Part shown: piece by piece, positions 42,624-53,627 of the stretch
How positions within the stretch are numbered: position 1 is the stretch's first letter
Layout: each line of letters opens with the position of its first letter
Assembly (NCBI GenBank): GCA_039519185.1
Contig: CM076851.1
Location: forward strand, 32,199,825-32,263,824
Reading direction: 5' to 3'
Source of the DNA: Astragalus membranaceus
Taxonomy: Eukaryota > Streptophyta > Magnoliopsida > Fabales > Fabaceae
DNA: 64,000 nt
Made by a program: the position numbers and the translations under genes
The notes under the pieces: generated by a model
What the model was told of the DNA's origin: nothing
Seen by the model: the letters and a program-made list of their open reading frames with translations, nothing else
Databases searched by the model: none

Positions 42624-43621
42624 TAGTAAAAATGTATAGAGACTTACACACAAACACAATATTTGTAAAGTGGTAATCTTAGTAGTATACAAGTATAACT
42701 AGTCGTATGCCGTGGATGTGCACGGGTTTGCGTGGTGTTGGATACTACAAATATTTCTCAAATAGACAATAATGTTTCAAATATTTCTCTTACACATGAA
42801 AAATATCAAAATTATATTGGTTAAGAAAATTATTGAGATTGAAAGAACAAAAACAGAGATACAATATGTTAGCTAAATTAGCAAAATAATAAATTTTAGT
42901 TATAAATAAGAAAATTTTTAGATTGAAAGAAAAAGAAGTTATATAATAATATGTAGTCCATGAGTTTACACATTTGCCTCTTTTTAGTCACATTTTTTGA
43001 AAACCAAAGGGGTAAAATTTGTCTTTCATGTTCTCATCTCTAAAACCGTTGTGCTGTCTAAAGAGTTGTTAAAAATGTCTAAAAAGTTTTGCACAACAAA
43101 TATTACATATTTACCTTCAATTTATCCACTTGGCAAGATTATCAAGTGTCTATTTTTGTGAACTCATAGGTAGTTTGTTTGATTAGATAGATTAGTTTAG
43201 ACAGATATATTAGATTATCAATCTCATCTGGCTAAAATTGTCTTTTCCATTATCATCTCTAAAATGTAGAGAATTAATTTACTCATTTGCCCCCTTTTTA
43301 GTCTTAGTTTTTTCAGTCTCACGGGGATAAAGTTGTCTTTCACATTCTCATCTCTAAAAAATTGTGTACAACTAACATTATTCATTCACCTTTTTAAATA
43401 TCAAAGCGGTAAACTTGTCTTTCATGTTCTCATCTCTAAAAAGTTGTGCTCTTTAACAGGTTGTGCAACTTAATACCAATCAATACTAATCAATCATCAA
43501 TCAATACTAATATAATAAAATTCTAAGCTAGCAAATTAACTAAAATAGACTACTTCTGACCACGCCAGGTGTCCAAATATTAGGGCAAAAGGGGAAATTA
43601 GCCACTAAATGCCAAAAGTGG

Positions 43622-43870
43622 CATTTTTTGGACCTTTTCTTCTCTCTCTCTCTTCCTCTTTCTCTCTCCTTGTCCCTTTCTTTTTTCTCTCTGACGTCTT
43701 CCACTCCTCTTTCTCTCTCCTTGTCCGTTTCTTTTCTCTCTCTGACGTCTTCCACTCTTCTTTTTCTCTCTCCCTCTTTCTCATTTCTTTCAACGTCAAC
43801 TCTCTCCCTCTCTCTCTTTTTCTCTTTTTTGTTTTATTACTTCTTTCTCTCTTTCTCTTACTCTCACATT
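43622..43870. repeat. CT-rich low-complexity tract
   Basis: CTCTCTTTCTC-type sequence with two copies of CTCTGACGTCTTCCACTC. The Arg/Glu/Lys-rich ORFs on the minus strand are composition artefacts. Confidence 0.85.
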
Positions 43871-44024
43871 TTTTTTAAATTTTTTCGTTTACCTGAATTT
43901 TTTACTTCACATTACACAATTCTCAATTTTTGTTTTTGCTTTAAAGTTTTACTTCACAATCAATTCTTAATAATGATATTATTTTTACCTTTAAATATGT
44001 TTTTTTTTGTCTTTTAGGTTGAGC

Positions 44025-44230
44025 GGCAACGCAGAGCGGCAACAGGGACTGGCAACGGGGAGTGACACGAGGAAACAATGAGGAGCCGCAACGGGGAGGA
44101 CGAGAGCCGCAATGAGAGCAACAATTGACGCGACAACGGTGGCGGCAACGAGGTCGGTAACAGGAGCGACAATCAGAGCGGCAACGGGGAGCGATAATGG
44201 GGAACGACAATGAGGTCGGCAACAAGGAGT
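44025..44230. repeat. Degenerate GCGGCAACGGGGAGCGAC array
   Basis: About ten loose 15-20 bp units of the GAGCGGCAACGGGGAG type, GC-rich in an AT-rich intron. Overlapping minus-strand ORFs of 94 and 98 codons come from the repeat and are not supported as genes. Confidence 0.75.
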
Positions 44231-45678
44231 GACTACGAGGCTAGCGATGGGTGGATTCACTTTAACTGTGTCTTCTTCCTCTCTCATTTTCTACACCATT
44301 TTTAATATATGAAGAACGTACTTGCTTTTTCCAACTTTCTACAACGCAGGTTTTTTAAGCAAGTTGAAATATAACTTTTTTATCGAGTTTTGCCTTTTCT
44401 TTTATTAAATTTTATAATTTTTAAGTATTTATGAGTTCATAGCAAATTATAACAAATATAGATATATATTATATTAGATTATGAATCTGATTTGCCTAAA
44501 AATGTCTTTTACATTATCACATCTAAAATGTAGCTTGTTAATTAACTTATTTGCCCTCTTTTTATTCACTTTTTTTAAATATTGAAGCGGTAAACTTATC
44601 TTTCATGTTCTCATCTCTAAAAAGTTATGCTCTTTAACAAGTTGTGCACAACTAACATTACATATTTACCATCAATTTATTCACTTGGCATGATTCTCAA
44701 GTGTTTAGTTTTGAGAATCCACAGGTAGGCTGTTTGATTAAATAGATAGGTAGTTTGTTTGATTAAATAGATACCCTTAATTTATTCGGTTGTCAAGATT
44801 CTCAAGCGTCTGTTTTTGAGAATTCATAGGTAGTTTGTTTGATTAAACATATACTAGAGCAGATACTTGAGATTATAAGAAGTAGACATAGTTGCATATA
44901 TTTTCCTCACCCATAACACAATATATTATTTCCACCATGAATGTGTTATAAAAAACATATAATTGTGTGTCTTTAGTTATTAAAATGTATAGAAATGTAT
45001 CATATATGTGAATAATCATATCTTTAGTTGGCAAGACAAAAAAGTATTTCAAAAGCATTTTCATTGGTGGGGTAGCAATTTCTATCCATAAGTGGGCACA
45101 GGGAATAAACCCCCCGCGATCAATTTTGGGATGAGGATGAGGAGCATGCCTCTTGTCCCACAAGGATCGTGTCTCGAGTGCATTACATAAATACCCTTTT
45201 TATAAATGTGTATCATGATATAAGTAATTGATTTTTCAGTGTTTTTATGTGTATTTAATTAAAAATATTAATAAAATATTAAAGTTTGTTAATTTTTACC
45301 TTTTTCTTTGTTTTTGAAATTTATATATTTTAATATCAAAATACAAAAGGAATATTAGCTTTTCTAATTTTTTATATTAAAATATTAAAAAAGATTTCTT
45401 TAGCCTTATATATATATTTCAATTTTATTTGATGTTAATTTGTATTTTTAATAATTTTTAATGATTTTCGAGGTCTTCGTGAGGACTGCAAGGATCCGGG
45501 AGGAAAGGGATCACGAGAGAGAAAAACTCCATGTGGGTAAGATCGGTGACGAACAAGGGAAATTTGGGCATCGGGTCCCTACTCCCCATCCCATGCCATC
45601 TATCTCTATATAAAAAGTATATCAAAGAAGTGTATAGGAAACTATTTTTGAAAAAAAAAAAATAAAATTACTGAATAC

Positions 45679-45684
<6 letters not shown>

Positions 45685-45728
<44 letters not shown>
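45685..45728. repeat. (AT)n microsatellite near splice donor
   Basis: About 22 AT units, roughly 100 bp inside the HSP70 copy D intron. Confidence 0.95.
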
Positions 45729-45731
<3 letters not shown>

Positions 45732-45829
45732 TATCACATCGATATCAGATATGTATATAACACTAATAGTGTTCAGAGCTAGCTTAGATAAAAACAATAA
45801 ATATTTAATTAGTGAAAAAAATGGATTAC

Positions 45830-46046
45830 CAAATACAGTGTTTTCTGAGTTGGTGGCAGCCTGATTCTTGGCAGCATCGCCAGTCAATCTTTGATCTTTG
45901 GTGAAAGCAACAACAGAAGGTGTTGTTCTTTCGCCTTGTTCGTTGTGAATAATTTCAACTCGACAATGTTGCTCCTGCCACACTGCAACACAAGAGTATG
46001 TTGTGCCTAGGTCTATTCCCACGACATCTTTGTATTTTGCTGCCAT
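45830..46046 (-). CDS. HSP70-like protein, copy D, exon 1
   Basis: 217 nt from the ATG at 46044-46046 (MAAKYKDVVGIDLGTTYSCV) to the first base of codon 73, then a GT donor. It carries the ATP-binding 'GIDLGTTYS' loop (residues 10-18) and 'RTTPSVVAF'. In-frame upstream codons with an earlier ATG exist, but MAAKYKD matches the family start. Its length equals exon 1 of copy C exactly. Exon 2 follows 4.55 kb away. Confidence 0.78.
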
Positions 46047-46221
46047 TGATCTTTCAAGCAAATAAAAGAAGCTAAAAAGCGCAAATTGGGGTTGAGAAGA
46101 AATCATAACCTTTTTTTTCTTGTCTTTCCCTCACTCCCTGGAAAAAAAATCAATAGGAGTATAGGACAATGCTCCTTTTATTTTAATTTTTTGGTTGAAT
46201 TCTCTTTTGTTTAGTTATCTA

Positions 46222-46439
46222 CTCCCTTCCTTTATAAACTTTAGTACTTTTGACTTGTTACACAGATATTAAGGTACCATTAATTTGTGTTGCTAAGTAT
46301 TATAATACACCCTTTCTAGCTAATTGTCTTGGGATAATTGAAGCCAAAATAAAATTGTTTTGAAACAATTAGTTGATACTTTGAGACTCTAAAAGACTCA
46401 ATAAATATACCGAGTACAAAAGATCCGGAACGGAAGGAG
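46222..46439. mobile_element. Stowaway-like MITE upstream of HSP70 copy D
   Basis: 218 bp with inverted ends CTCCCTTCC...GGAACGGAAGGAG and TA at both borders (46220-46221, 46440-46441), diagnostic of Tc1/mariner Stowaway MITEs. It lies about 175 bp upstream of the HSP70 copy D start codon, where it could affect the promoter. Confidence 0.85.
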
Positions 46440-46557
46440 TAATTATTTTCCTGTTTCATTATTAAATGTTTGACTTGAAATAAATAAAATAAAACAAGGG
46501 TGAGTTAATAAACAATAAATAATGGTGACAAAAAAACACAAACATTAAAATCATATT

Positions 46558-46706
46558 AAATATATATATATATATATATATATATTCATTTAGGACCATT
46601 GCTGGTTACCCACGGAGTGTCCCAACGCTTTCAACGAAGGACTAATCTCCGCTCGCTACTTGCGGCAATGATTTCGCTGGCCAACACGCCTTTTTAACGT
46701 GGGCGA

Positions 46707-46761
<55 letters not shown>

Positions 46762-46831
46762 ATGGTTCTTTTATTAAAGTTTTGTTATAATGCACCAATA
46801 AATATAGATTACCTTTTTTACAAAAAAAAGG

Positions 46832-46887
<56 letters not shown>

Positions 46888-47006
46888 ATTTAGGACAATT
46901 GCTGGCTACCCACGGAGTGTCCCAACGCTTTCAACGAATTACTAATCTCAGCTCGCTACTTGCGGCAAGGATTTCGCTGGCCAACACGCATTTTTAGCGT
47001 GGGCGG

Positions 47007-47057
<51 letters not shown>

Positions 47058-47130
47058 ACGGTTCTTTTATTAAAGTTTTGTCATAATGCACCAATAAATA
47101 TAGATTACCTTTTTTACAAAAAAAAAAAGT
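46558..47130. repeat. Tandemly duplicated (AT)n plus SINE-tail unit
   Basis: Two head-to-tail units of about 300 bp. Each has an (AT)n run, a SINE 3' body (GAGTGTCCCAACGCTTTCAA...), 'GTGGGCG', another (AT)n run, and TTTAATGGTTCTTTTATTAA to ACCTTTTTTACAAAAA. The SINE body matches 29642-29740. ORFs encoding Tyr-Ile repeats are artefacts. Confidence 0.85.
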
Positions 47131-47446
47131 TGAATAGAAGCATAAAAAATAACCAGTCAAACAAATAATTAAAAAATATAGCAAATCAAAAATTAGCCAA
47201 AAAGAATTATTAAAAATAACTGGTCAAAATTTTCATTAAAAAAATATCATAAAAGCTAGTGAAGAATAATAAAATGTAACCATTAGTTTTCTTTAAAGTA
47301 ATAGTTAAGAAATTATTAGAAAAAAGTAACAATAAAAAAAGTAAGATACTATTAAAAATGACCAACTTAAAAATTATCGCAAAAAATATTCTGAAAAATA
47401 AAATATGATGTGGTAGGTGATTTAATATGCGGTTTATTTAAATAAA
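47131..47446. other. AT-rich spacer
   Basis: Imperfect repeats of AAAAATTAGCCAAAAA and AACTGGTCAAAA type. No gene. Ends with the MULE target duplication (47438-47446). Confidence 0.5.
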
Positions 47447-47489
47447 GACTTAAATATCATTTACCCCCTACAAATATCACCATAATCCA

Positions 47490-49801
47490 TGTAATACCCC
47501 GATAAATTCTAACCTATAGAACTACCGAAATGAACTAGATGGCATACATCAGAGTAACTTCCTGTTATTGAAATATTGAACACGACTAAAATTTTCGATA
47601 ATACATATTAAAAGGATATGTTCAAAACTTAAGACTTATACATAATCCTGGTGTTCAATACTCCAAACATAAAGTAGCGGAAACGATTTACAACAGATAC
47701 ATGATCGTTATAAAATCGATAACATAGAAACAATAAATGGGACAAAGGTCTAAAACATGAAACTCGGTCTTCAATGACTCCAAGAGTCGCACCGGCTAAC
47801 CGTGCTTCGTCGCCTTTGCTTTCCCCTGTTTCTCTGTAAAAACCCCAAATATAAAGGGTGAGATAAACATTATCTCAGCGAGTTCTATCGAGACCCCTGA
47901 CCAACTCTAACGGTTGATTATACTTGAATCTGAACTCGTGGCCCTAATAAGCGACCACATGAATACATGATGTTTTCTCGTAACTTGTAGCCCTAATAAG
48001 CGACTACTCGTTACATTTCTGATTTTTCCTGATGTAGCCCTAATAAGCGACTACGGATCATATTTTAACATGAACTTAGCACAATACCTCGAAGTCCACC
48101 TTAGCTAAGGTTTAGGACGTCTCAGTGAACCCATCCCCACTAATCCAAGTGAGCAACATGAGAGCCTAGGTTCTGGGGCTCATGACTTCCCCTCCCCTAG
48201 TATGCTAATAACTGGAGGATCGTCACCCTCGATATACACAAGGTATACCATCTACCTTTCCCGAGGGAAAGTAACTTGAATTGTGTTTACATGAATTGAG
48301 AGTTTTTATGTCTTTATAGACTTACAATCAATTAGCTTACATGACATGATGAACTTGAAGTTCGTTATCTTAACATGATTGGACTCAAGGTCCGTTAACA
48401 TTTCTTGACTTGTGTTCTCTCGCGTTATCTAAGTACGGTTCTCCGTTACGTTCATAACACACAAGTTTTCTATCAAACATCTTCAATTCCATAATATCAG
48501 TACATTTCCATTGTTGGGAAGCCTTGGGGAATGGATTAGAAGGGGATTGGAATAATTCGGAATGGACTAGAAGGTGTTTTGAAATAGGAAATCAGAAGGT
48601 CACGCACGACCCGTGCGTATAGGCGCACGACCCATGCGCATTTCAAAGAAAAGAGGTGAAGTTTCAGAACCAGGCGCACGATCCGTGCGTCAAGGCGCAC
48701 GACCTGTGCGCAGTTAAAATACTTTTCGCGCATAGTCACAGATGGGGGCGCACGATCCGTGCGCAGAGGCACCCGATCCGTGCGTCTCCATCAGTATTCC
48801 AGAAAACTGTATTTTCAAAGGCATTTCCGTTCCGTTTCGATTCCAATTTCCGTTCCGATCGAGACCCAAACTTAACATACATTAAAACAGCATATCACAG
48901 CAACACAATCAAGTCAATCCAGCACATTTCAAACAATCAAGCACATCCTTTATCGTTCAAAATCACAGTTTTTGGAAAACGGTTTTCGATTTATTTCCTG
49001 TCGAGACTAAAAATACACAACAGTTGATTTACGAAAATGTGGAGACTCAGAACACAAACACATTCCCTAAGCGAGTTATAGAACTCACCTTTTCTTGATG
49101 ATGACAATAACACGCTCAGAATTAGCAAGGCAATCACCGAGAACTCTACGAACGGTTCCGAATCCACTCTAATATCCCCAACTCGAAAACCCAGCACTCT
49201 AATTTACTGAACTCAGAACCAAACACCAAATTGCTTCTTAGGTTGCTCCAATGTGAAATGTAGTGGCTGGAGTAGGTTCTAACACCCTCCCATTGAACAT
49301 GCAAAGGACAACTTTCAGAATTGGGTCACATGAACCTTTGTTGGTCTTTAATGGTGACTTTGTGGTGGAGGTTGGGGATGACTACGAATTTAGCATCAAT
49401 GGAAAGGAAATAGGGAGCTGATTCAGAATGTGTTGATAGATGAAGCATGCATGATGGTTTGAAGGATTCCCCCTTCTCTCCTTTCCCTCCCCCTTGCGTC
49501 CTCTCCCCTATCTCCCTTTCACTCCTACTGATTCAGTTTTTTCTAAGGTGAAGGAAATGAAATTCTGCTGTTGATTCCAACTGAAAAGGGTTTATAAAGG
49601 AATAAAGTAAAAGACCACATTGCCCCTCACTTACACTTTTCATTCCTAATGACTCCCCTCAGCCCCCAATACTCTATCTTGATGTAATTAACTTTAAATA
49701 ACACACAATTCACATAATAGTAAATCAAGCAATCCACTACCAAATCATTTTTTGTAATTTCATGGCAATATATTTAAATAGCAAAAATAGGGGATGTTAC
49801 A
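47490..49801 (-). mobile_element. Solo LTR of a gypsy element, second family
   Basis: 2312 bp, TGTAATACCCC to GGATGTTACA, with target duplication ATCCA at 47485-47489 and 49802-49806 and no internal region. Its ends, overall length and phrases such as 'GAGTTCTATCGAGACCCCTG' relate it to the 2855/20480 LTR family, though most of the body differs. Orientation by analogy is minus. It contains its own hairpin array. A product of LTR-LTR recombination. Confidence 0.88.
48602..48787. repeat. CGCACGATCCGTGCG hairpin array, 6 units
   Basis: Six copies of CGCACG-NNC-CGTGCG and variants (loops ACC, ATC, and one CCGATC form). The core GCACGATCCGTGC is the exact reverse complement of the motif in the 3918 and 21544 arrays, although both LTRs lie in the same orientation. 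Confidence 0.83.
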
Positions 49802-50318
49802 ATCCATTTACCCCCAGCAAAAAAAAGTTTTAAAATGGACCTTGCAAATATTAAGTGTTTCTAGTTACCCCCTGCTGTTAACTTTTCTGTTAAAAAAATG
49901 ACGTGGCAAACTGAGATGACGTCAGCACTAACGTCAGTGCCACGTGTCACCATATTATTGGAAATTTGTGACACGTGGCTGGGGTAAGACAAATTGAAAA
50001 AAACAAAAAAAAACGTATTAATGTGGTGAACAAATTTCGTGCAGAATGTTTTTTGCCAAAATGTGTGAACTAGAATCTGTTCATCAAAGGAAAACAAAAG
50101 ATGAAGTACAGATCTGATGAAGATGAAGATTTGTTTTTCATTAATACAAGGAATATATATTGCATGTTGGCTTTATTAACACAACTAGTGGTGTGGTTCC
50201 GTGGTATTTGGTTGTGTTTATCAATATGAGGTCATGGGTTCGACTCCCCTTATTTGCCAAAATGAATATTGTTTTATAGATTATGGTGATATTTGCAGGG
50301 GGTAAATGATATTAAGCC

Positions 50319-50595
50319 TTAAATAAATGCCCTTATAGGTGCCAACGTGACATTATGTTAGCCATCAAAGCACTAACTTCATGACAAAAACCTAAAATGC
50401 AAACAAAAATATGATTAGAAACCAAAGTTGAAGAAAAATTTATTAGGGACTTTTATAGGAAGTAAAAACATATAAACTCTTGTACTTAAGAACCAAGTTT
50501 TTCTTAATGTATAAATTGAAATGATTTCTGAATTTTCTCCTATAAATTTCAGAATTACTTCCAAGTTCGTTTTAGTTGAGATTTGAGAGGTTACA
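50319..50595. other. Spacer, nothing recognised
   Basis: AT-rich with no ORF of note; ends with the LINE target duplication. Confidence 0.45.
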
Positions 50596-50606
50596 ACAAG
50601 CTTATG

Positions 50607-51276
50607 CTCGACTCTCTGCATGTGCGTGACGCTCTTTTGCGCCGGAATGTTCTTCACTCTAAGCAGGCGGCGTCTTGCTCTCTTTGCGGCAACAACTCAG
50701 AATCGGTCAACCATTTGTTTTTTTCTTGCAGGTTCGCGCAAGCTATTTGGGAGTAGATGGGGAATTGGCTCGGATTTTATTTTGATTTGTCTTCGGATAT
50801 TGTTGATCTCTTTCTAGCTTGTGGTCGTTTATGCAATGGTAAAAATGCAAAGCGAACGAATCATATGTTTTGGCTAACAACTTGCTGGAGTATTTGGCTT
50901 GCAAGGAATAGCGCTATCTTTAAGAATGAGGAACCAAGTGTCGAAGCAGTAATAAACCGCATCAAAAGCTTAACTTGGAGTTGGTGTGTTTATCGTTTGA
51001 ATTGTTGCTCATCTTTTTCAATTTCAATGTGGTGGTCTAATCCACTACAATGTCTGAACAATATGTAATCTAGTAGGGGGAGAAACAGTGAGTTAGGTTG
51101 GCTGTCCTCACTGTAATGCAGATTGTACGAGGTCTCTTTTTCCTTCTTGAGTCTTTTTCCCAATGGGTTTTGGCTCAGGGAGGTTTTGAGGAGGCCCTCC
51201 CCCCTTTTTTTCCCCATTGTAAGGATTGGGCACCCCTTGTGCTCCATTTGAATGAAATTATTGATTATAAAAAAAA
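50607..51276 (+). mobile_element. 5'-truncated LINE with A-tail and target duplication
   Basis: It starts within the C-terminal region of ORF2 ('SLHVRDALLRRNV', Cys/His block 'CSLCGNNSESVNHLFF', 'WLTTCWSIWLARNSAIF'), followed by a 3' UTR and an A-tail after TTATTGATTATA. A stop after 'AQAIWE' breaks the frame. Direct repeats AACAAGCTTATG at 50595-50606 and 51277-51288 are the target duplication. A clean example of reverse-transcription truncation. Confidence 0.9.
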
Positions 51277-51288
51277 AACAAGCTTATG

Positions 51289-51900
51289 GGCATGGTGTTT
51301 GCAGTGGTCAATAAACTAGATTTCTTATAGCATGTTTGGATTTGCGGCAACTAATGCTTAGATGTGCAGTAATTCCATAAAGCTATGCATTGTAGCTTCT
51401 TCATAATCGGGCATTGGGACGCGGAAATATTAAAAATGGACGCGGATCCAAACCCTGGTTTAGTCTTGTGGAAGTTGTGGTGAATCAATTGTTGATTTTT
51501 TTCTTATTCAAACTAAGACTTTAGCTATGGTATTTTTTTAGTTGTTTCTCACTTTGTTTCATAAACATCAAGTGGGGACTGGGCAGGTTATTTTCAAAAA
51601 AAATGAGGAGGTTGATGATATTAGTGATTGCACATTACAACTACAAAGACTTTTCATTTTCGTTCAGTGAATGAGAAAATCGTGAATTGAATGCTACGCA
51701 AACTTAGAAATGAGAGTAATCAATCAGAGAGTTTCATTGATCTTCTCATTCTCCGGATTCATGGAGATCTCAACAACAAATTACAAAAGGAATCACCAAT
51801 CACCTACCACTGGCTTTTTGGGAGAAAACAACTTGGAGACATCCCTCCACAACGCTTTAAAGGCTCTTTAACAATATTGAAAAAACCTCGCTTCTCTTGT
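51289..51900. other. Spacer, nothing recognised
   Basis: AT-rich. A 74-codon ORF at 51691-51915 has no recognisable domain and runs into the MITE that follows. Confidence 0.45.
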
Positions 51901-52052
51901 GGCCTATTTGGATAGAGTTTATTTTGAGCTTATGAAAAACAATTTATGCATTCATTAACAACTTATAGAGATATAACTTTTATTAGTAAGAACTTATGAA
52001 TTAACATAAAAACTCATTCATACGGTCAAAAATAAGCTCATCCAAATGAGCC
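51901..52052. mobile_element. Small MITE
   Basis: Inverted ends GGCCTATTTGGATAGAGTTT and (complement of right) GGCTCATTTGGATGAGCTTA, AT-rich core, 152 bp, no ORF. Matches the style of short plant hAT MITEs; no clear 8-bp duplication. Confidence 0.6.
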
Positions 52053-52194
52053 ATTGATCTCTCTGCCCAACATACTAAGATTTTGCTCAAACAACACAAA
52101 GAAGGCTCCACTAATACAAATTGGCTTACAACCACCAACCACCACCAGAGAAAAGGGCACAAAAGTAATCTGTAACTCTGTTCTCAAACAGTTG

Positions 52195-52570
52195 TCAATC
52201 TCCTATCACACACCATACAGGGTAATTTGTTGGAGAAGGTGATGCATATTTTTTTTCTCTTAACATCGATAACCCCATGGAAGAATCTAGTGTTACAATC
52301 CGGTTACTGAAGCCACCTAGAGCGAGATTTTTGAAAACAATGGATCTGTTCTTTAAAAAGAACATGCTCATATTCTCCACATACACTTATGAGCATTTTC
52401 CGACTAAGAGAAAGGGTTAGGTGTAATCTATCCGCCACCGTATCTAACCGTATATTGAGCCTATGCTTCCTATCAAAAAAAATTCCCACATCCTTATTCC
52501 ACTTCTTCAAGGAATCAAGAAAACAAGAGATAGATTTCATTACACCATTAAGTATTTCTTACAAATTATA
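52195..52570 (-). mobile_element. LINE fragment, linker between endonuclease and RT (copy B)
   Basis: Extends the copy at 1-200: 'FLDSLKKWNKDVG', 'EYEHVLFKEQIHCFQKSRSR', then after a stop 'DCNTRFFHGVID', the usual sequence just before plant LINE RT. Left of about 52195 the resemblance ends. Dead remnant marking the edge of the duplicated HSP70/copia unit. Confidence 0.72.
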
Positions 52571-53275
52571 ATTACTGGATCAAAAAGATAACCATAGCAA
52601 CATAGAAGCTAACAAAACCGTAAGACAAGCTAGATTCAGATTCAAACCCTTGCCAGTGATCCCAAACTTACTTAAGGTAGAGGAAGTGAAGAACACCAGA
52701 GAACCCAAATGGTAAAGCAAATGCAAAGGTAACACAAGTATTAAGACAAGATTAGTTATTACTCCGATCCCACTCCACATAGTTACCCACACCACCAAAA
52801 GCTTTCTCAGCAATTACAATTTTTATAAGATTTCTCTGTCACAAATCAGCAGATTTGTTAGCAATTACTGTTTCATTAAAGGTAACAGATTTTGATGCTT
52901 CAAGAATTTCTTCATTCATTTCTATGCCTTCATTCATAGGGTCAGCACAAATTTTTGAAACAAATTCTGCTCTGCAATAGTCACATTGTTGTTTACGTTG
53001 TATAAATTCATTATCTATTTAGTAAAAAGGTTAACTGTACACGTGGCACATTGACTCGCTCAAAGTTGTTTTCCTGCATTTTTTCCTTCGCATATATCTT
53101 TTGCATTTGTGAATCACAAGTATGTCTAACTGATAGAAATGTATTCACCAAACGAAATGCTCCATACAGCTAACAGTAAAGATGCTGAAAGATAAATTGC
53201 AGAATCTAAAAAAAATCTAGTGATATTTCCTTTTATTGCTCCTAGCCAATCCTAGCTTGCCAACGTGGCGGATAC
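52571..53275. other. 3' flank of HSP70 copy B
   Basis: Near-identical to 201-905; no gene. The shared sequence shows that the duplication extends beyond the copia and HSP70 on this side. Confidence 0.6.
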
Positions 53276-53342
53276 TCAACCGAATTCATTATGGCTCAAG
53301 TGAGGTACGTAATCTTCTAGATGCTTTGGCATTGTGGCTTTC
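53276..53342 (-). pseudogene. HSP70 copy B, last codons cut off by copia
   Basis: Same 3' tail as 906-972, with the TGA at 53276-53278 and the CTTTC target duplication at 53338-53342. Separated from the rest of the gene by copia copy B. Confidence 0.75.
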
Positions 53343-53627
53343 TGTTGGTTATTTGGAGAAATATAAAGTTTGTAATAAGAAAGAGCGTGAGAGAAAGAAC
53401 TGAAATGCAGAAGGCAATATATTATTATTCAGCAGCCCAGCATATACTTATATTGCCATAAGGAAAATAAAGAAGGCAAAACATATGCTATTGATTTGCG
53501 TAACTAATGCCTAAATAAAAGAGAATCAAATATTCTGATCCTAACAGCTATTTGACTCTTTATTGCCGAGAAATTAGGAAAATTAAAAGCTGAATTTTAG
53601 GCAGCTTCAGGGTCATTCCAGCTAACA
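53343..53627 (-). repeat. copia copy B 3' LTR
   Basis: 285 bp, differing from the copy A 3' LTR at about four positions by eye, fewer than separate the two LTRs within either copy. Confidence 0.92.

Larger units (their letters stand above)
42640..44880. repeat. Dispersed degenerate repeats in HSP70 intron, possible Helitron remnant
   Basis: The phrase TGTCTTTCATGTTCTCATCT followed by CTAAAA recurs near 43020, 43350, 43420 and 44600, and GGTAGTTTGTTTGATTAAAT-like blocks near 43170, 44740 and 44830, giving overlapping copies of a 150-250 bp unit. CCGTGGATGTGCACGG at about 42710 and TAATATAATAAAATTCTAAG at about 43510 resemble Helitron terminal sequences. No Rep/helicase coding is present, so this stays tentative. 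Confidence 0.4.
41279..45829 (-). other. Intron of HSP70 copy D (4551 bp), transposon-loaded
   Basis: Bounded by GTAATCC at 45829 and TTTATTCAG at 41279, the same position and phase as the 162- to 241-bp introns of copies C and A. The extra 4.3 kb contains a MULE, dispersed repeats, a possible Helitron end, a CT-rich tract, an 18-bp GC-rich array and an (AT)n run just inside the donor. No gene lies within. Confidence 0.75.
47447..50318. mobile_element. Non-autonomous MULE containing a nested solo LTR
   Basis: 9-bp target duplication TTAAATAAA at 47438-47446 and 50319-50327. Inverted ends of about 40 bp: left GACTTAAATATCATTTACCC..., complement of right GGCTTAATATCATTTACCCC. Without the solo LTR the element is about 555 bp, with no transposase. 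It carries ACGTGGC/CACGTG-like motifs near 49905-49975. Confidence 0.85.

Noticed and set aside
43941..44287. Two minus-strand ORFs of 94 and 98 codons, Arg/Ser/Ala-rich
   Set aside because: They arise from the degenerate GCGGCAACGGGGAG array and overlap in different frames.
45060..45610. Possible MITE with inverted GGG/CCC-rich ends
   Set aside because: I could not align the two ends as inverted repeats or find a target duplication.
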